Shown in pieces: positions 16,580 to 25,348 of a stretch of DNA of 64,000 nt (its first letter is position 1; the number at the start of each line of letters is the position of its first letter). The stretch is from the NCBI GenBank assembly GCA_028716975.1, contig JAQUOU010000008.1, positions 77,982-141,981 on the forward strand, written 5' to 3'. The DNA comes from Methylobacter sp. GTDB taxonomy: Bacteria; Pseudomonadota; Gammaproteobacteria; Methylococcales; Methylomonadaceae. The translations under genes and the position numbers were made by a program. The notes under the pieces are model-generated. The model ran no database searches. It saw only the letters and a list, made by a program, of their open reading frames with translations, and was not told where the DNA came from.

Positions 16580-18673
16580 ATGGATTTTAGCAGAATAATA
16601 GCGGCTTTTAAGCTACTGGGAAAAGCCGAGTTAGGCGCGCCTTTAATCATTGTAATGATTCTGGCAATGATTATGCTGCCTTTGCCGGCATTTATATTGG
16701 ATCTGCTGTTTACTTTCAATATAGCCTTTTCCCTAATCATATTGCTGGTTGTCGTTTACACACTGAAACCATTGGAGTTTGCTGCTTTTCCAACTGTTAT
16801 TTTGCTGGCAACTTTATTGCGTCTGGCGCTGAACGTGGCTTCGACACGTATTGTGCTGCTGGAGGGTCATAACGGCGGGGATGCTGCCGGTAAGGTTATT
16901 GAAGCTTTTGGCGCTTTTGTTATTGGTGGCAACTTTGCCGTGGGTCTGGTGGTTTTTATTATTCTGGTAATAATAAATTTCGTGGTCGTTACCAAAGGTG
17001 CCGGCAGGGTTGCGGAAGTGGGTGCGCGTTTTACCCTGGATGCCATGCCGGGCAAGCAAATGGCCATTGATGCGGACTTGAATGCCGGCTTGATCACCCA
17101 GGACGATGCGCGCACGCGCCGGGCTGAAGTTGCGACTGAAGCGGATTTTTATGGCTCTATGGATGGCGCCAGCAAATTCGTCAGAGGCGATGCGATTGCC
17201 GGGATTATTATTTTATTCGTCAATATGATTGGCGGTCTCGCGATCGGTATCGGTCAGCATAATTTGGGTTTTGCTGAAGCGGGTCAGATTTATGTATTAC
17301 TGACCATTGGCGATGGTTTAGTCGCCCAAATTCCTTCTTTATTGCTGTCATCGGCTTCGGCGCTGGTTGTTACAAAAGTTGGCAGCAGCAATCAAAATAT
17401 CGGTCAACAGGTTAGCGCGCAGTTGTTTGAAAATCCCAAGGCGCTATTTATTACCGCTGCGGTAATAGGCATGCTGGGCATTATTCCCGGCATGCCCAAT
17501 CTCGTTTTTATCTTGCTGGCTTCAGTTTTGGCAGGTTCTGCCTGGATGATTGACAAGCGTCATAAAGAAGCTGAACTGGTTGATATCGATCATCCGCTTG
17601 CAGTCCCTCATATTATTCCTGAAGTTAAAGAATTGGGCTGGGACGATGTGATGCCGGTTGACATTGTTGGCTTGGAAGTAGGCTACCGGCTTATTCCATT
17701 GGTCGATAAGAATCAGGGCGGCCAATTAATGACGCGTATCAAGGGTGTGCGTAAAAAACTGTCCCAAGAGCTGGGTTTTTTAATTCCATCCGTGCATATC
17801 CGGGATAATCTCGACTTGAGCCCGACCACTTATAGAATTTCATTGATGGGAGTGACGGTAGGTGAGGCGGATCTCATGCCGGAAATGGAGATGGCAATTA
17901 ATCCGGGGCGGGTTTTCGGCACTTTGCCGGGCAAAGTCTGTCAAGATCCTGCTTTTGGCCTGGATGCCGTATGGATAGAGCCGAATCAAAAAGATCATGC
18001 GCAAACCCTTGGCTACACTGTAGTCGATCCTGGAACCGTAGTGGCCACCCATCTCAGTCATCTTCTACAATCTCATTCGCATGAATTGTTCGGCTATGAG
18101 GAGGCGCAGAAAATACTCGATAACCTGGCTAAATCCGCGCCTAAACTGATTGAAGATTTAGTGCCGAAAACGTTGCCGCTAGGTGTGGTGGTTAAGGTAT
18201 TGCAAAATTTACTGCAAGAACGCGTGCCTATCCGTGATATGCGCACTATTGCCGAAACTTTGGCGGAATATGGCGTAAAGAGTCAAGATCCCGACATCTT
18301 GACTTCGGCGGTACGTGCTTCATTAAGCCGATTAATTATCTATGAAATCAGCGGCATGCAGAATGAATTGCCGGTTATAACATTAGATCATGAGTTGGAA
18401 CAATTGTTGCATAAGTCATTGCAGACGGCAAATGAAAATGGTGTTGGCATTGAGCCTGGATTAGCGGAACAAATGCATACATCATTGCAGGAAAGTACAA
18501 AAAAAATGGAAATGGAAGGACAAACCGCAGTATTGCTGGTGTCTTCTTATATCCGTCCGTGGCTGGCCCGGTTTGTCCGTCATTCAATTTCCGGTTTACA
18601 TGTCCTGGCATACAATGAAATACCTGCTGATCGTCAGATCAAAGTAATTTCAACTGTCGGGCGGCGTGCATAA
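16580..18673 (+). CDS. flhA: Flagellar export gate protein FlhA
   Basis: Largest export-gate component (697 aa). The N-terminal half (about 1-330) has eight transmembrane helices with the family-typical LRLALNVASTRIVL and DAMPGKQMAIDADLNAG segments. The C-terminal half forms the cytoplasmic nonameric ring that docks chaperone-substrate complexes. Length and motif order match other polar-flagellate FlhA proteins. It lies 3 nt after flhB, with flhF 16 nt downstream. Confidence 0.97.
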   Translation: MDFSRIIAAFKLLGKAELGAPLIIVMILAMIMLPLPAFILDLLFTFNIAFSLIILLVVVYTLKPLEFAAFPTVILLATLLRLALNVASTRIVLLEGHNGGDAAGKVIEAFGAFVIGGNFAVGLVVFIILVIINFVVVTKGAGRVAEVGARFTLDAMPGKQMAIDADLNAGLITQDDARTRRAEVATEADFYGSMDGASKFVRGDAIAGIIILFVNMIGGLAIGIGQHNLGFAEAGQIYVLLTIGDGLVAQIPSLLLSSASALVVTKVGSSNQNIGQQVSAQLFENPKALFITAAVIGMLGIIPGMPNLVFILLASVLAGSAWMIDKRHKEAELVDIDHPLAVPHIIPEVKELGWDDVMPVDIVGLEVGYRLIPLVDKNQGGQLMTRIKGVRKKLSQELGFLIPSVHIRDNLDLSPTTYRISLMGVTVGEADLMPEMEMAINPGRVFGTLPGKVCQDPAFGLDAVWIEPNQKDHAQTLGYTVVDPGTVVATHLSHLLQSHSHELFGYEEAQKILDNLAKSAPKLIEDLVPKTLPLGVVVKVLQNLLQERVPIRDMRTIAETLAEYGVKSQDPDILTSAVRASLSRLIIYEISGMQNELPVITLDHELEQLLHKSLQTANENGVGIEPGLAEQMHTSLQESTKKMEMEGQTAVLLVSSYIRPWLARFVRHSISGLHVLAYNEIPADRQIKVISTVGRRA

Positions 18674-18689
18674 TAGATGAGGCGGCACA

Positions 18690-20120
18690 ATGAAGATTAA
18701 ACGTTTTTTTGCAGCAGATATACGTCAGGCCATGCGTATGGTTAAAGAAGAGCTGGGCGCTGATGCCGTAATCATGTCAAATCGCACTGTCGAAGGCGGT
18801 GTGGAGATTGTTGCTGCAAGGGATTTTGATGAGCAGTTAATTCATACAAAGCTACAAAAGCAAGCCGCTGAACAGGCGCAGGCCAAACAACAACCTCTAC
18901 CCGTACCTGAAACTAAAAAAGTTGAATTGCCGGATTTTGAAACAGAAAAAAAGCCGCTGCATGTACTAAGCAATCAGCGGAAACAGGGTGCCGAAGGCTT
19001 TCTTCAGGACCGGCCGGTGCGGCGCAATACCGACCAGTATGTGGGCTATGCGGAAAGAGTTCAGTTACGGGGAGCTCCTGAAACGACAGCAAAAGTCGCC
19101 AAATCTAATGCATTTGCCGTGAAGGAAAGCTTGCCTCTGGAAGTGAAAGCTCCGGAGATAGTGGGCAGTTTGTCGCATAAGCTGTTAATGGAAATGAGCA
19201 CGGAGCTGAAATCCTTGAGAACGGCAATGGATAGCAAACTATCAGAAATAAGCCGGCCCCAAAGCTCGCCAACTGACTTGGTCAGAGTCGAGTTGTTAAA
19301 ACGTTTATCGGCTATGAATATTTCAGACAAACTGAGCACAAGGATTGCCGATCGTTTTACTAACTTTATCGATTCTGAGGTGGTTTATACAAAGGCACAG
19401 GAAATGCTGGCTCAAATGCTGCCCTTGGAAGAAGATGATCTATTGGAGTCCGGCGGTATTGCCGTTTTAGTCGGGCCCACCGGCGTAGGAAAAACCACAA
19501 CTATTGCCAAATTGGCTGCTAAATTTATTTTAAAGCATGGTCCAAGGCAGGTTGCCTTGATTACTACGGATAATTATCGTATCGGCGCTCATGAACAGCT
19601 TAATACTTATGGACGCATTCTTGATGTTCCGGTTCGGGTAGCCTCGAGTGCCGAAGACCTGCGCCATCTAATTGATAATTTTGCAGATAAGCGTCTTATT
19701 CTTATCGATACTGCCGGTATGAGCCAGCGAGATATGAAGCTGACCGAACAAATTAATACTCTGCAGCAGCATAATTTGCAGATTAAATCATACTTGGTGA
19801 TGGCTGCTGCAACCGAATACAAGGCAATGAATGAAATTATCAGGGCATTTCAGATCTTTGAACCGCAGGCGAGTATTTTGACTAAACTGGATGAAGCTGC
19901 AACGATTGGTTCTGCGCTTTCTTCACTAATAGAACAAAATCTGCCGTTGGCATTTATTGCCGATGGCCAGCAGGTACCGGAAGATATGCATCAGCCTTGT
20001 GCCGTATCTTTAATCGAACATTGTGTGGCTGAGGCAAAAGCAGAAAGCGATTATAGCGACTATACTGATGATATAAATTATGGGTCAAGGATAGCTACAG
20101 GCTATGCATATGCAAACTGA
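18690..20120 (+). CDS. flhF: Flagellar placement GTPase FlhF
   Basis: SRP-type GTPase (476 aa) that sets the polar site and start of flagellar assembly. The first about 60 residues form the B domain (MKIKRFFAADIRQAM, VIMSNRTVEGGVEI). A variable linker follows to about 175, then the NG GTPase domain with the P-loop GPTGVGKTT (262-270), TTDNYRIGAHEQL, DTAGMSQRD and TKLDEAATIG. Presence of flhF and flhG indicates a polar rather than peritrichous flagellum. The 3' end overlaps flhG by 17 nt. Confidence 0.96.
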   Translation: MKIKRFFAADIRQAMRMVKEELGADAVIMSNRTVEGGVEIVAARDFDEQLIHTKLQKQAAEQAQAKQQPLPVPETKKVELPDFETEKKPLHVLSNQRKQGAEGFLQDRPVRRNTDQYVGYAERVQLRGAPETTAKVAKSNAFAVKESLPLEVKAPEIVGSLSHKLLMEMSTELKSLRTAMDSKLSEISRPQSSPTDLVRVELLKRLSAMNISDKLSTRIADRFTNFIDSEVVYTKAQEMLAQMLPLEEDDLLESGGIAVLVGPTGVGKTTTIAKLAAKFILKHGPRQVALITTDNYRIGAHEQLNTYGRILDVPVRVASSAEDLRHLIDNFADKRLILIDTAGMSQRDMKLTEQINTLQQHNLQIKSYLVMAAATEYKAMNEIIRAFQIFEPQASILTKLDEAATIGSALSSLIEQNLPLAFIADGQQVPEDMHQPCAVSLIEHCVAEAKAESDYSDYTDDINYGSRIATGYAYAN

Positions 20121-20976
20121 TCAAGCTGCCGGAATAAGACAAATGAAAGAGACTAAACCCGTTCGGGTAATTGCGATAACCAGTGGCAAGGGCGGCGTGG
20201 GTAAAACCAATTTGTCTGTTAACATCGGTATAGCCCTCGCCCAATTAGGCCGGCGCGTGGCTTTGCTGGATGCCGATATGGGTTTAGCGAACGTGGATAT
20301 TTTATTAGGGATGTATCCCAAATTTAATCTTTCTCACGTTTTGACAGGGGAAAAAACCTTGGATGAAATCATGCTGGAAGGACCGGCAGGTTTGAAAGTT
20401 ATTCCAGGAGCTTCCGGTATTCAAAAAATGTCTGAACTTTCGGCAGTTGAACAGGCGGCAGTGATTCGAGCTTTTAGCGAAATTGATAAAGACCTGGATG
20501 TATTGATTGTAGATACAGCAGCTGGAATATCCGCCAGTGTGGTAAATTTTGCGCGCGCCTGCAAGGAAATTATCGTTGTGGTCTGCGACGAGCCCACATC
20601 ATTAACCGATGCTTACGCATTTATCAAATTGCTTAATAGGGACTATGGGATTTCCAGTTTCCACATAATAACCAATATGGTCCCGACACTGCAGCAAGGT
20701 CAGGCATTGTTTCGGAAATTAATTAAAGTGACGGACCACTACCTGGATGTCACGTTGCAGTTTGCAGGAGCCGTACCTTACGATGAATATTTACGTAAAT
20801 CAGTTCAAAAACAAACGCCTGTAATTGCGGCATTCCCCCGGAGCAAAGCTGCTCTTGCAGTCATGGCCATAGCTGTAAAAATTGATGGCTGGCCTCTAAA
20901 ATCACAGGCCGGCGGTTATATTGAATTTTTTATTGAAAGAATGATTCAATACAGCTCGCATGAGGATGTTGCATGA
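20104..20976 (+). CDS. flhG: Flagellar number regulator FlhG/FleN (MinD-like ATPase)
   Basis: ParA/MinD-family ATPase (290 aa) that limits the number of polar flagella by antagonising FlhF and, in pseudomonads, the regulator FleQ. It shows the deviant Walker A SGKGGVGKTN (about 27-36), LLDADMGLANVDILLG and DTAAGISASVVNFA. Two ATG codons six bases apart (20104, 20110) could start it; both fall inside flhF. The C-terminal segment following the ATPase core is hydrophobic-amphipathic, fitting membrane association. Its TGA overlaps the fliA ATG (ATGA). Confidence 0.94.
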   Translation: MHMQTDQAAGIRQMKETKPVRVIAITSGKGGVGKTNLSVNIGIALAQLGRRVALLDADMGLANVDILLGMYPKFNLSHVLTGEKTLDEIMLEGPAGLKVIPGASGIQKMSELSAVEQAAVIRAFSEIDKDLDVLIVDTAAGISASVVNFARACKEIIVVVCDEPTSLTDAYAFIKLLNRDYGISSFHIITNMVPTLQQGQALFRKLIKVTDHYLDVTLQFAGAVPYDEYLRKSVQKQTPVIAAFPRSKAALAVMAIAVKIDGWPLKSQAGGYIEFFIERMIQYSSHEDVA

Positions 20977-21713
20977 ATGGCGTGGCAATGTATACATCAG
21001 TAAAGGCAGGCAGCATTGATGAGCGTGTCGTGCAGCATGCGCCTTTAGTCAAACGCATTGCCTACCACTTAATGAGCAGGCTGCCTGATTCAGTTCAGGT
21101 CGACGATTTAATTCAAGCCGGAATGCTTGGTTTACTGGAAGCAATCAGGAATTATGATGCTACTCAGGGAGCAAGCTTTGATACCTACGCCGGCATCCGT
21201 ATCCGGGGTTCCATGCTTGATGAAGTCAGGCGTTCTGATTGGACGCCGCGTTCTGTGCATAAAAAATCCAGAATGATTAGCGATGCGATACGCACCCTTG
21301 AAAATAAAACCGGGCGGGAAGCAAGAGACATCGACGTAGCCGGGTACTTAGGCATAGATATCGGCGAATATAACCATATTCTTCAGGATTCAATCAGTTG
21401 CCGTATATTCAGCGTGGAAGAGCTGGCTCAAACCGGCGATCATTATTTAGAAGAGTCGCAAGGTTTAGAGGATGAGCCAAGTGACGGTTTAAGCCGCAAT
21501 GATTTCCATCAGGCATTGGCGAATGCCATTATGGGATTGCCTGAGCGTGAACGGCTGGTTATTTCGCTCTATTATGATGAAGAGCTCAACTTGCGTGAAA
21601 TCGGCGAGGTTTTGAATGTAAGCGAATCCAGGGTTAGTCAAATCAGCATACAGGCTGTGTTGCGGTTAAGATCAAGATTGACTGAGTGGCTGGAAGATAA
21701 TAAACACACTTGA
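20973..21713 (+). CDS. fliA: RNA polymerase sigma-28 factor FliA
   Basis: Flagellar sigma factor (246 aa) for late genes such as flagellin. Region 2 carries HLMSRLPDSVQVDDLIQAGM and DTYAGIRIRGSMLDEVRRSD, region 3 follows, and region 4 has LPERERLVISLYYDEELNLR and the helix-turn-helix EIGEVLNVSESRVSQI. The start overlaps the stop of flhG by 4 nt. In Pseudomonas, Vibrio and Shewanella cheYZAB follow fliA; here the next gene is the stator gene 108 nt downstream. Confidence 0.96.
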   Translation: MNGVAMYTSVKAGSIDERVVQHAPLVKRIAYHLMSRLPDSVQVDDLIQAGMLGLLEAIRNYDATQGASFDTYAGIRIRGSMLDEVRRSDWTPRSVHKKSRMISDAIRTLENKTGREARDIDVAGYLGIDIGEYNHILQDSISCRIFSVEELAQTGDHYLEESQGLEDEPSDGLSRNDFHQALANAIMGLPERERLVISLYYDEELNLREIGEVLNVSESRVSQISIQAVLRLRSRLTEWLEDNKHT

Positions 21714-21821
21714 AATAATGTCAAGGAAGCCGGGACCAGGTCGGTTGATTATTAGATGTTTAATGGATGGTTTTATCTGGCCTATGGGCAAACCTGGAAT
21801 TAAGTTGAGTAGCAGAAAATA

Positions 21822-22577
21822 ATGGATATTTTGAGTATCACAGGCATTCTGGTGGGTATTGGCGCTCTTTTGCTGGGCAACCTGTTAGATGGCGGTCAAA
21901 TAAGCTCGTTAATAAATGCCCCTGCTTTCGTTATCGTTCTGGGAGGAACATTGGGAGCAACGCTATTGCAATTCCCTCCCGCTATATTTTTCAGGAGCAT
22001 TAGAATATCTTTATGGATATTCATGCCTAAAAAAAGAAACCTTAAAATGCAAATTGATAAAGTAGTTAACTGGAGCTCCCTGGCGCGTAAGGAGGGTTTA
22101 TTAGGTTTAGAAAATGAACTGGATAAGGAAAAAGATCCCTTTATCCGAAAGGGACTGCAACTTTTGGTTGACGGTAATGAACCTGACATTATTCGCGATA
22201 TATTGGAAGTAGAACTGACGGCTAAAGAAAGTACCGACTTACAGGCCGCCAGAGTATATGAAGCAATGGGCGGTTATGCGCCTACAATAGGTATTCTGGG
22301 CGCCGTTATGGGGTTAATACATGTTATGGAGAATCTCGCTAACCCCGAGCTTTTAGGAGCCGGAATAGCCACAGCTTTTGTTGCAACCATCTATGGGGTA
22401 AGTTCTGCCAATCTGATTTTTTTGCCGGTGGCAAATAAATTGAAATTACATGTGATTGACGCCACCCAAGACAGGGAGTTGATACTCGAAGGTATCACTT
22501 CTATTGCAGAGGGAGAAAATCCCAGAAATATCGAGTTGAAACTGGGTGGTTACCTATCTATCAACCCAGCTAGCTAG
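21822..22577 (+). CDS. motC: Flagellar stator protein, MotA/PomA/MotC family
   Basis: Inner-membrane ion-channel subunit (251 aa) with four predicted transmembrane helices, two near the N-terminus and two at about 150-205. The AVMGLIHVMENLANP and GIATAFVATIYGVSSANLIFLPVANKLK blocks are typical. It is closer in pattern to the pseudomonad MotC and PomA group than to enterobacterial MotA, which has an extra N-terminal stretch. It is paired with the peptidoglycan-binding partner 14 nt downstream. Proton versus sodium use cannot be read with confidence. Confidence 0.92.
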   Translation: MDILSITGILVGIGALLLGNLLDGGQISSLINAPAFVIVLGGTLGATLLQFPPAIFFRSIRISLWIFMPKKRNLKMQIDKVVNWSSLARKEGLLGLENELDKEKDPFIRKGLQLLVDGNEPDIIRDILEVELTAKESTDLQAARVYEAMGGYAPTIGILGAVMGLIHVMENLANPELLGAGIATAFVATIYGVSSANLIFLPVANKLKLHVIDATQDRELILEGITSIAEGENPRNIELKLGGYLSINPAS

Positions 22578-22591
22578 ATAAGGAATGGACA

Positions 22592-23470
22592 ATGTCAAGG
22601 CGCAGAAGAAAAAACCATGAAGAGGCTAATAACCATGACCGATGGATAGTATCTTATGCCGATTTTATAACGCTTTTATTTGCATTCTTTGTGGTCATGT
22701 ATTCGATCTCTTCAGTAAATGAAGGAAAATACAGAACGTTGTCAGATTCATTAAACGATGCTTTTTCAAAAGATAATAATCCAAATACAGAGCAACTGGA
22801 GAGTTCTGTTGATCCCATCCAGATTGGAGTTCCACCTACGACTATTCAGCCCATATCATTAGAAAATCCTACAATAATTGAAGTCGAAAAAAGGCGGGAA
22901 TTGAGTGAGGAAATTTTAAAGGAAAGGCGACGGTTGAATCAGGTATCTGATCAATTTGAAGCTGTTCTTGAGCCTTTTATTGATGACAAACTAATTTCCG
23001 TTATACGCAATGATTTCTGGGTAGAACTGGAGATGAATAGCGAATTGTTATTTTTAAGTGGAGAGGCAGAACTATCTCAAAGGGCGCTGCCCATATTAAA
23101 AAAGATTTCCGAAGTTCTGAAGCCACTGCCCAATGCGATAAATATTGAAGGTCATACAGACAATATTCCTATTGATACCGTAGAGTTTCCTTCAAACTGG
23201 GATTTGTCATCAGCGCGGGCAACCAGTGTTGTTCAGGAGTTTGTTAAAGTGGGGATTAATCCGGTCCGCTTGTCTGCAATTGGTTATGGGGAGTTTCATC
23301 CGGTTGGAGATAATAAATCAGAAGAAGGACGCTTCAAGAACCGGCGGGTTGTTTTGGTTTTAATGTCCCAAGCCTTCTCTCGCTATGGGGCTAATGATGA
23401 AGAACGTGCCAAATTGTTAAATTTGGCGCCGATAGGCGGGAGCGGCAGCGCTCCTATAGGCAAACCGTGA
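22592..23470 (+). CDS. motD: Flagellar stator protein, MotB/MotD family
   Basis: Peptidoglycan-anchored stator partner (292 aa). A basic N-terminal tail (SRRRRKNHEEANNHDRW) leads into one transmembrane helix containing the ion-carrying Asp24 in SYADFITLLFAFF. A plug and linker region follow, then the OmpA-like peptidoglycan-binding domain (about 150-270) with NIEGHTDNIPI and NWDLSSARATSVVQ. The extended ISSVNEGKYRTLSDSL after the helix is the MotD pattern. It follows motC by 14 nt. Confidence 0.93.
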   Translation: MSRRRRKNHEEANNHDRWIVSYADFITLLFAFFVVMYSISSVNEGKYRTLSDSLNDAFSKDNNPNTEQLESSVDPIQIGVPPTTIQPISLENPTIIEVEKRRELSEEILKERRRLNQVSDQFEAVLEPFIDDKLISVIRNDFWVELEMNSELLFLSGEAELSQRALPILKKISEVLKPLPNAINIEGHTDNIPIDTVEFPSNWDLSSARATSVVQEFVKVGINPVRLSAIGYGEFHPVGDNKSEEGRFKNRRVVLVLMSQAFSRYGANDEERAKLLNLAPIGGSGSAPIGKP

Positions 23471-23588
23471 TGGCTGGTTTGATTCATGTTAAATGCAGGT
23501 TAGTTAGTTGATAGAAATCAGTTTCTATAATTTACCTGTTTGGTGTATAAAATATAAAATTACTGCTTGTTAGAATTGGGAAGTTGAT

Positions 23589-23756
23589 ATGTCAGAAATT
23601 CAACCGGTATTACCACCTTCTTATCCTGGGATAAAACTTAATAAAGTTAAAAAAAATGATAATTTTTCCAAGAAGGAGCAACATAAAAAGCAAGCATTGG
23701 AAAAGCCGCAGGAGCAAGATGGGGAGCTGTTACACCATATTGACGAAATTGTTTAA
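23589..23756 (+). CDS. 55-residue ORF between motD and the DUF2802 gene
   Basis: A 56-codon frame running from ATG 23589 to TAA 23754-23756. The product starts MSEIQPVLPPSYPGIKLNKV, is proline-rich at the N-terminus, lysine- and glutamine-rich in the middle (KKNDNFSKKEQHKKQ) and acidic at the end (HHIDEIV). It has no signal or membrane segment. Its stop shares one base with the ATG of the next gene (TAATG), the same junction type as fliN-fliO and the PAP2-glycosyltransferase pair, which argues that it is translated. I do not recognise a family. Short tails of this kind are seen near DUF2802 genes in flagellar loci, so a flagellar role is inference only. Confidence 0.6.
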   Translation: MSEIQPVLPPSYPGIKLNKVKKNDNFSKKEQHKKQALEKPQEQDGELLHHIDEIV

Positions 23757-24163
23757 TGGCTGATCCTTTTTTAATTGTTGTCATCTTTGCTGCGATAGCA
23801 AGCATAGCGGTTTTCATTGTATTTATCTTGTTAATTTGGTTGATACGCCTTCAATTTAAACTCAAACATGACTACCGGCTTCTTGCCAATATCGTTCATG
23901 GCAATAGCAATGATATTGCCGGGCTGTGCTCTGCTGCGCTGACTATAAATAACCGCATAACCACTGCCGAAGAACTGATCAAGGTTCTATCGATAAAGAG
24001 TGTTGAACACAAAAAAAATGAGCAGTATGATCATCCTTATAGTGGAGTCCTGCAAAAAATCCGTAACGGAGCAGGTGTTCATGAGTTAATGCAGGATTCC
24101 GGGTTAAGCCATGATGAAGCCGCTTTATTGGTTAGACTGCATGGTTCTGAAGCCAAGCCATGA
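23756..24163 (+). CDS. DUF2802 flagellar-locus membrane protein
   Basis: 135-aa protein with one N-terminal transmembrane helix (about 5-30, FLIVVIFAAIASIAVFIVFI) and a cytoplasmic part. The C-terminal segment, about 100-130, reads KIRNGAGVHELMQDSGLSHD then EAALLVRLHG. This is the DUF2802 signature found in proteins encoded downstream of cheW in pseudomonad flagellar/chemotaxis clusters (PA1465-like). The region resembles a small helix-turn-helix. Its start is fused to the preceding 55-aa frame by a one-base overlap. The function is unknown. Confidence 0.82.
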   Translation: MADPFLIVVIFAAIASIAVFIVFILLIWLIRLQFKLKHDYRLLANIVHGNSNDIAGLCSAALTINNRITTAEELIKVLSIKSVEHKKNEQYDHPYSGVLQKIRNGAGVHELMQDSGLSHDEAALLVRLHGSEAKP

Positions 24164-24224
24164 TAAGAAAATTGGTTAGGCTCAGGCAAGTTGCTTGAAT
24201 CGACGTAAAGATGAGCTTGCTCAA

Positions 24225-24716
24225 ATGGATTATCCATCTGAAATAAATAATTTTTTAGTTGAGCATGCCGGAATTATTAAAAACAGCTATTGGCAATTGC
24301 TGGGAAAAGAGTTAATTCCAGAGGCACGGACAAATGAGCGGTTCGCCCGTTTATTATTCTATGCGCCTTTTGCCGCTATTTCCCATGGTTCTGAAATTGA
24401 CCCCGTGTTTAATTACGCAAATCTGAAGGCACTGCAATTATTTGAGTTAGGCTGGGAAGAATTTATCCATCTGCCTTCCAGATTTTCTGCAGAGGCCATA
24501 AACCAGGCTAAGCGTGATCGATTGTTAGCTGAAGTCACAAAAAAAGGTTATATCGATTGTTACTCTGGTATTCGTATATCAAAAACGGGCAAAAGATTTT
24601 TAATAAAAAATGCTGTCATCTGGAATCTGCGGGATGATAATGACCTCTATAAAGGTCAAGCCGCCTGTTTTAAACAGTGGGAGTTTTGTAGGGCGCCCGA
24701 AGAAATATCAGGCTGA
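24225..24716 (+). CDS. MEKHLA domain-containing protein
   Basis: 163-aa cytoplasmic protein dominated by a MEKHLA (PAS-like) domain. Recognisable features are SYWQLLGKELIP, ARLLFYAPFAAISHGSEIDP, FNYANLKALQLFELGWEEF, LPSRFSAEA and a C-terminal KNAVIWNLRDD. Bacterial MEKHLA proteins are single-domain PAS relatives of unknown ligand. ATG 24225 is chosen; an in-frame TTG at 24195 would add ten residues, and neither has a strong ribosome binding site. It lies 61 nt after the DUF2802 gene and converges with the lipoprotein gene on the other strand. A sensory role connected with motility is only suggested by position. Confidence 0.85.
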   Translation: MDYPSEINNFLVEHAGIIKNSYWQLLGKELIPEARTNERFARLLFYAPFAAISHGSEIDPVFNYANLKALQLFELGWEEFIHLPSRFSAEAINQAKRDRLLAEVTKKGYIDCYSGIRISKTGKRFLIKNAVIWNLRDDNDLYKGQAACFKQWEFCRAPEEISG

Positions 24717-24721
24717 TTTCG

Positions 24722-25348
24722 CTAAATCGTATTGCCATACGGTTGCTGCTTTTCCGGAGCAGGGGATTTGTAGTTTTTTAAAGCGCGCCCGAATTCGTCC
24801 AGTTGCTGCTTTAATATTTCCTCAAATGATTTTATTTCTTTTTCGATCAGGGGCATCTGTTCTCCCAACTGTTTATTAAACGTTTCGCCAATATCTTCCA
24901 AACTTTTAAAAATCCCGTAGAAAGGTTCGTTTGAAATATTATTGAGAGTCTGCCGGTAATCAACCTGCCACTGATTATCTTCTTTCAACAAGACGGTATT
25001 AAAAGATAATACTGGTTTCTTGGCGATGGCAGGCGATGTAATTATTGTTTGGACATTTGCATTGGGACCATTGATGGTTATTTGGCCAATTTGCAGGGTA
25101 GAATTTTCTTTATCCTGCTGTCGCGTAATCAGATTTTGAGTATCTTGAGTAGCAAACTTTTTTGCGGTTTCAACATTTCCTTGCGTCAATTCTTTCCAGA
25201 ATACGAGGGTAATTTCTTCAGGCGTTTTTGCTGTCTGGCAACTATTAGCAAATATTAATAACAAAAATAGCCCGGCTATCTTGGCCGGGCTATTTCTTTG
25301 CCATTTTCCTTTGCAGAAAAATGGCTTGAAAGACTGTTTAGTCTTCAC
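24722..25348 (-). CDS. Predicted lipoprotein with DUF4878-like fold
   Basis: About 208 aa. A basic N-terminus, a hydrophobic run AGLFLLLIFA and a lipobox-like ANSC place the lipidated cysteine at residue 37. The following part (TPEEITLVFWKELTQGNVET to about residue 125) has the look of the small NTF2-like domains in DUF4878 lipoproteins. The tail is helical and charged (EKEIKSFEEILKQQLDEFGR). The start is uncertain: GTG 25348 is used, with TTG 25363 as the alternative. Either lies beyond the end of the upstream gene, and the coding sequence runs straight through that gene's terminator hairpin. The substrate and role are unknown. Confidence 0.7.
   Translation of the reverse strand: MKTKQSFKPFFCKGKWQRNSPAKIAGLFLLLIFANSCQTAKTPEEITLVFWKELTQGNVETAKKFATQDTQNLITRQQDKENSTLQIGQITINGPNANVQTIITSPAIAKKPVLSFNTVLLKEDNQWQVDYRQTLNNISNEPFYGIFKSLEDIGETFNKQLGEQMPLIEKEIKSFEEILKQQLDEFGRALKNYKSPAPEKQQPYGNTI
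25265..25295 (-). terminator. Rho-independent terminator after the YccA-family gene
   Basis: On the minus strand an 8-bp GC stem (agcccggc pairing with gccgggct, arms 25284-25291 and 25269-25276) extended by four A-T pairs and a 7-nt loop is followed directly by TTTTTGTTATT. It sits about 43 nt beyond the stop of the BI-1/YccA gene and inside the signal-peptide region of the lipoprotein frame. Confidence 0.75.
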
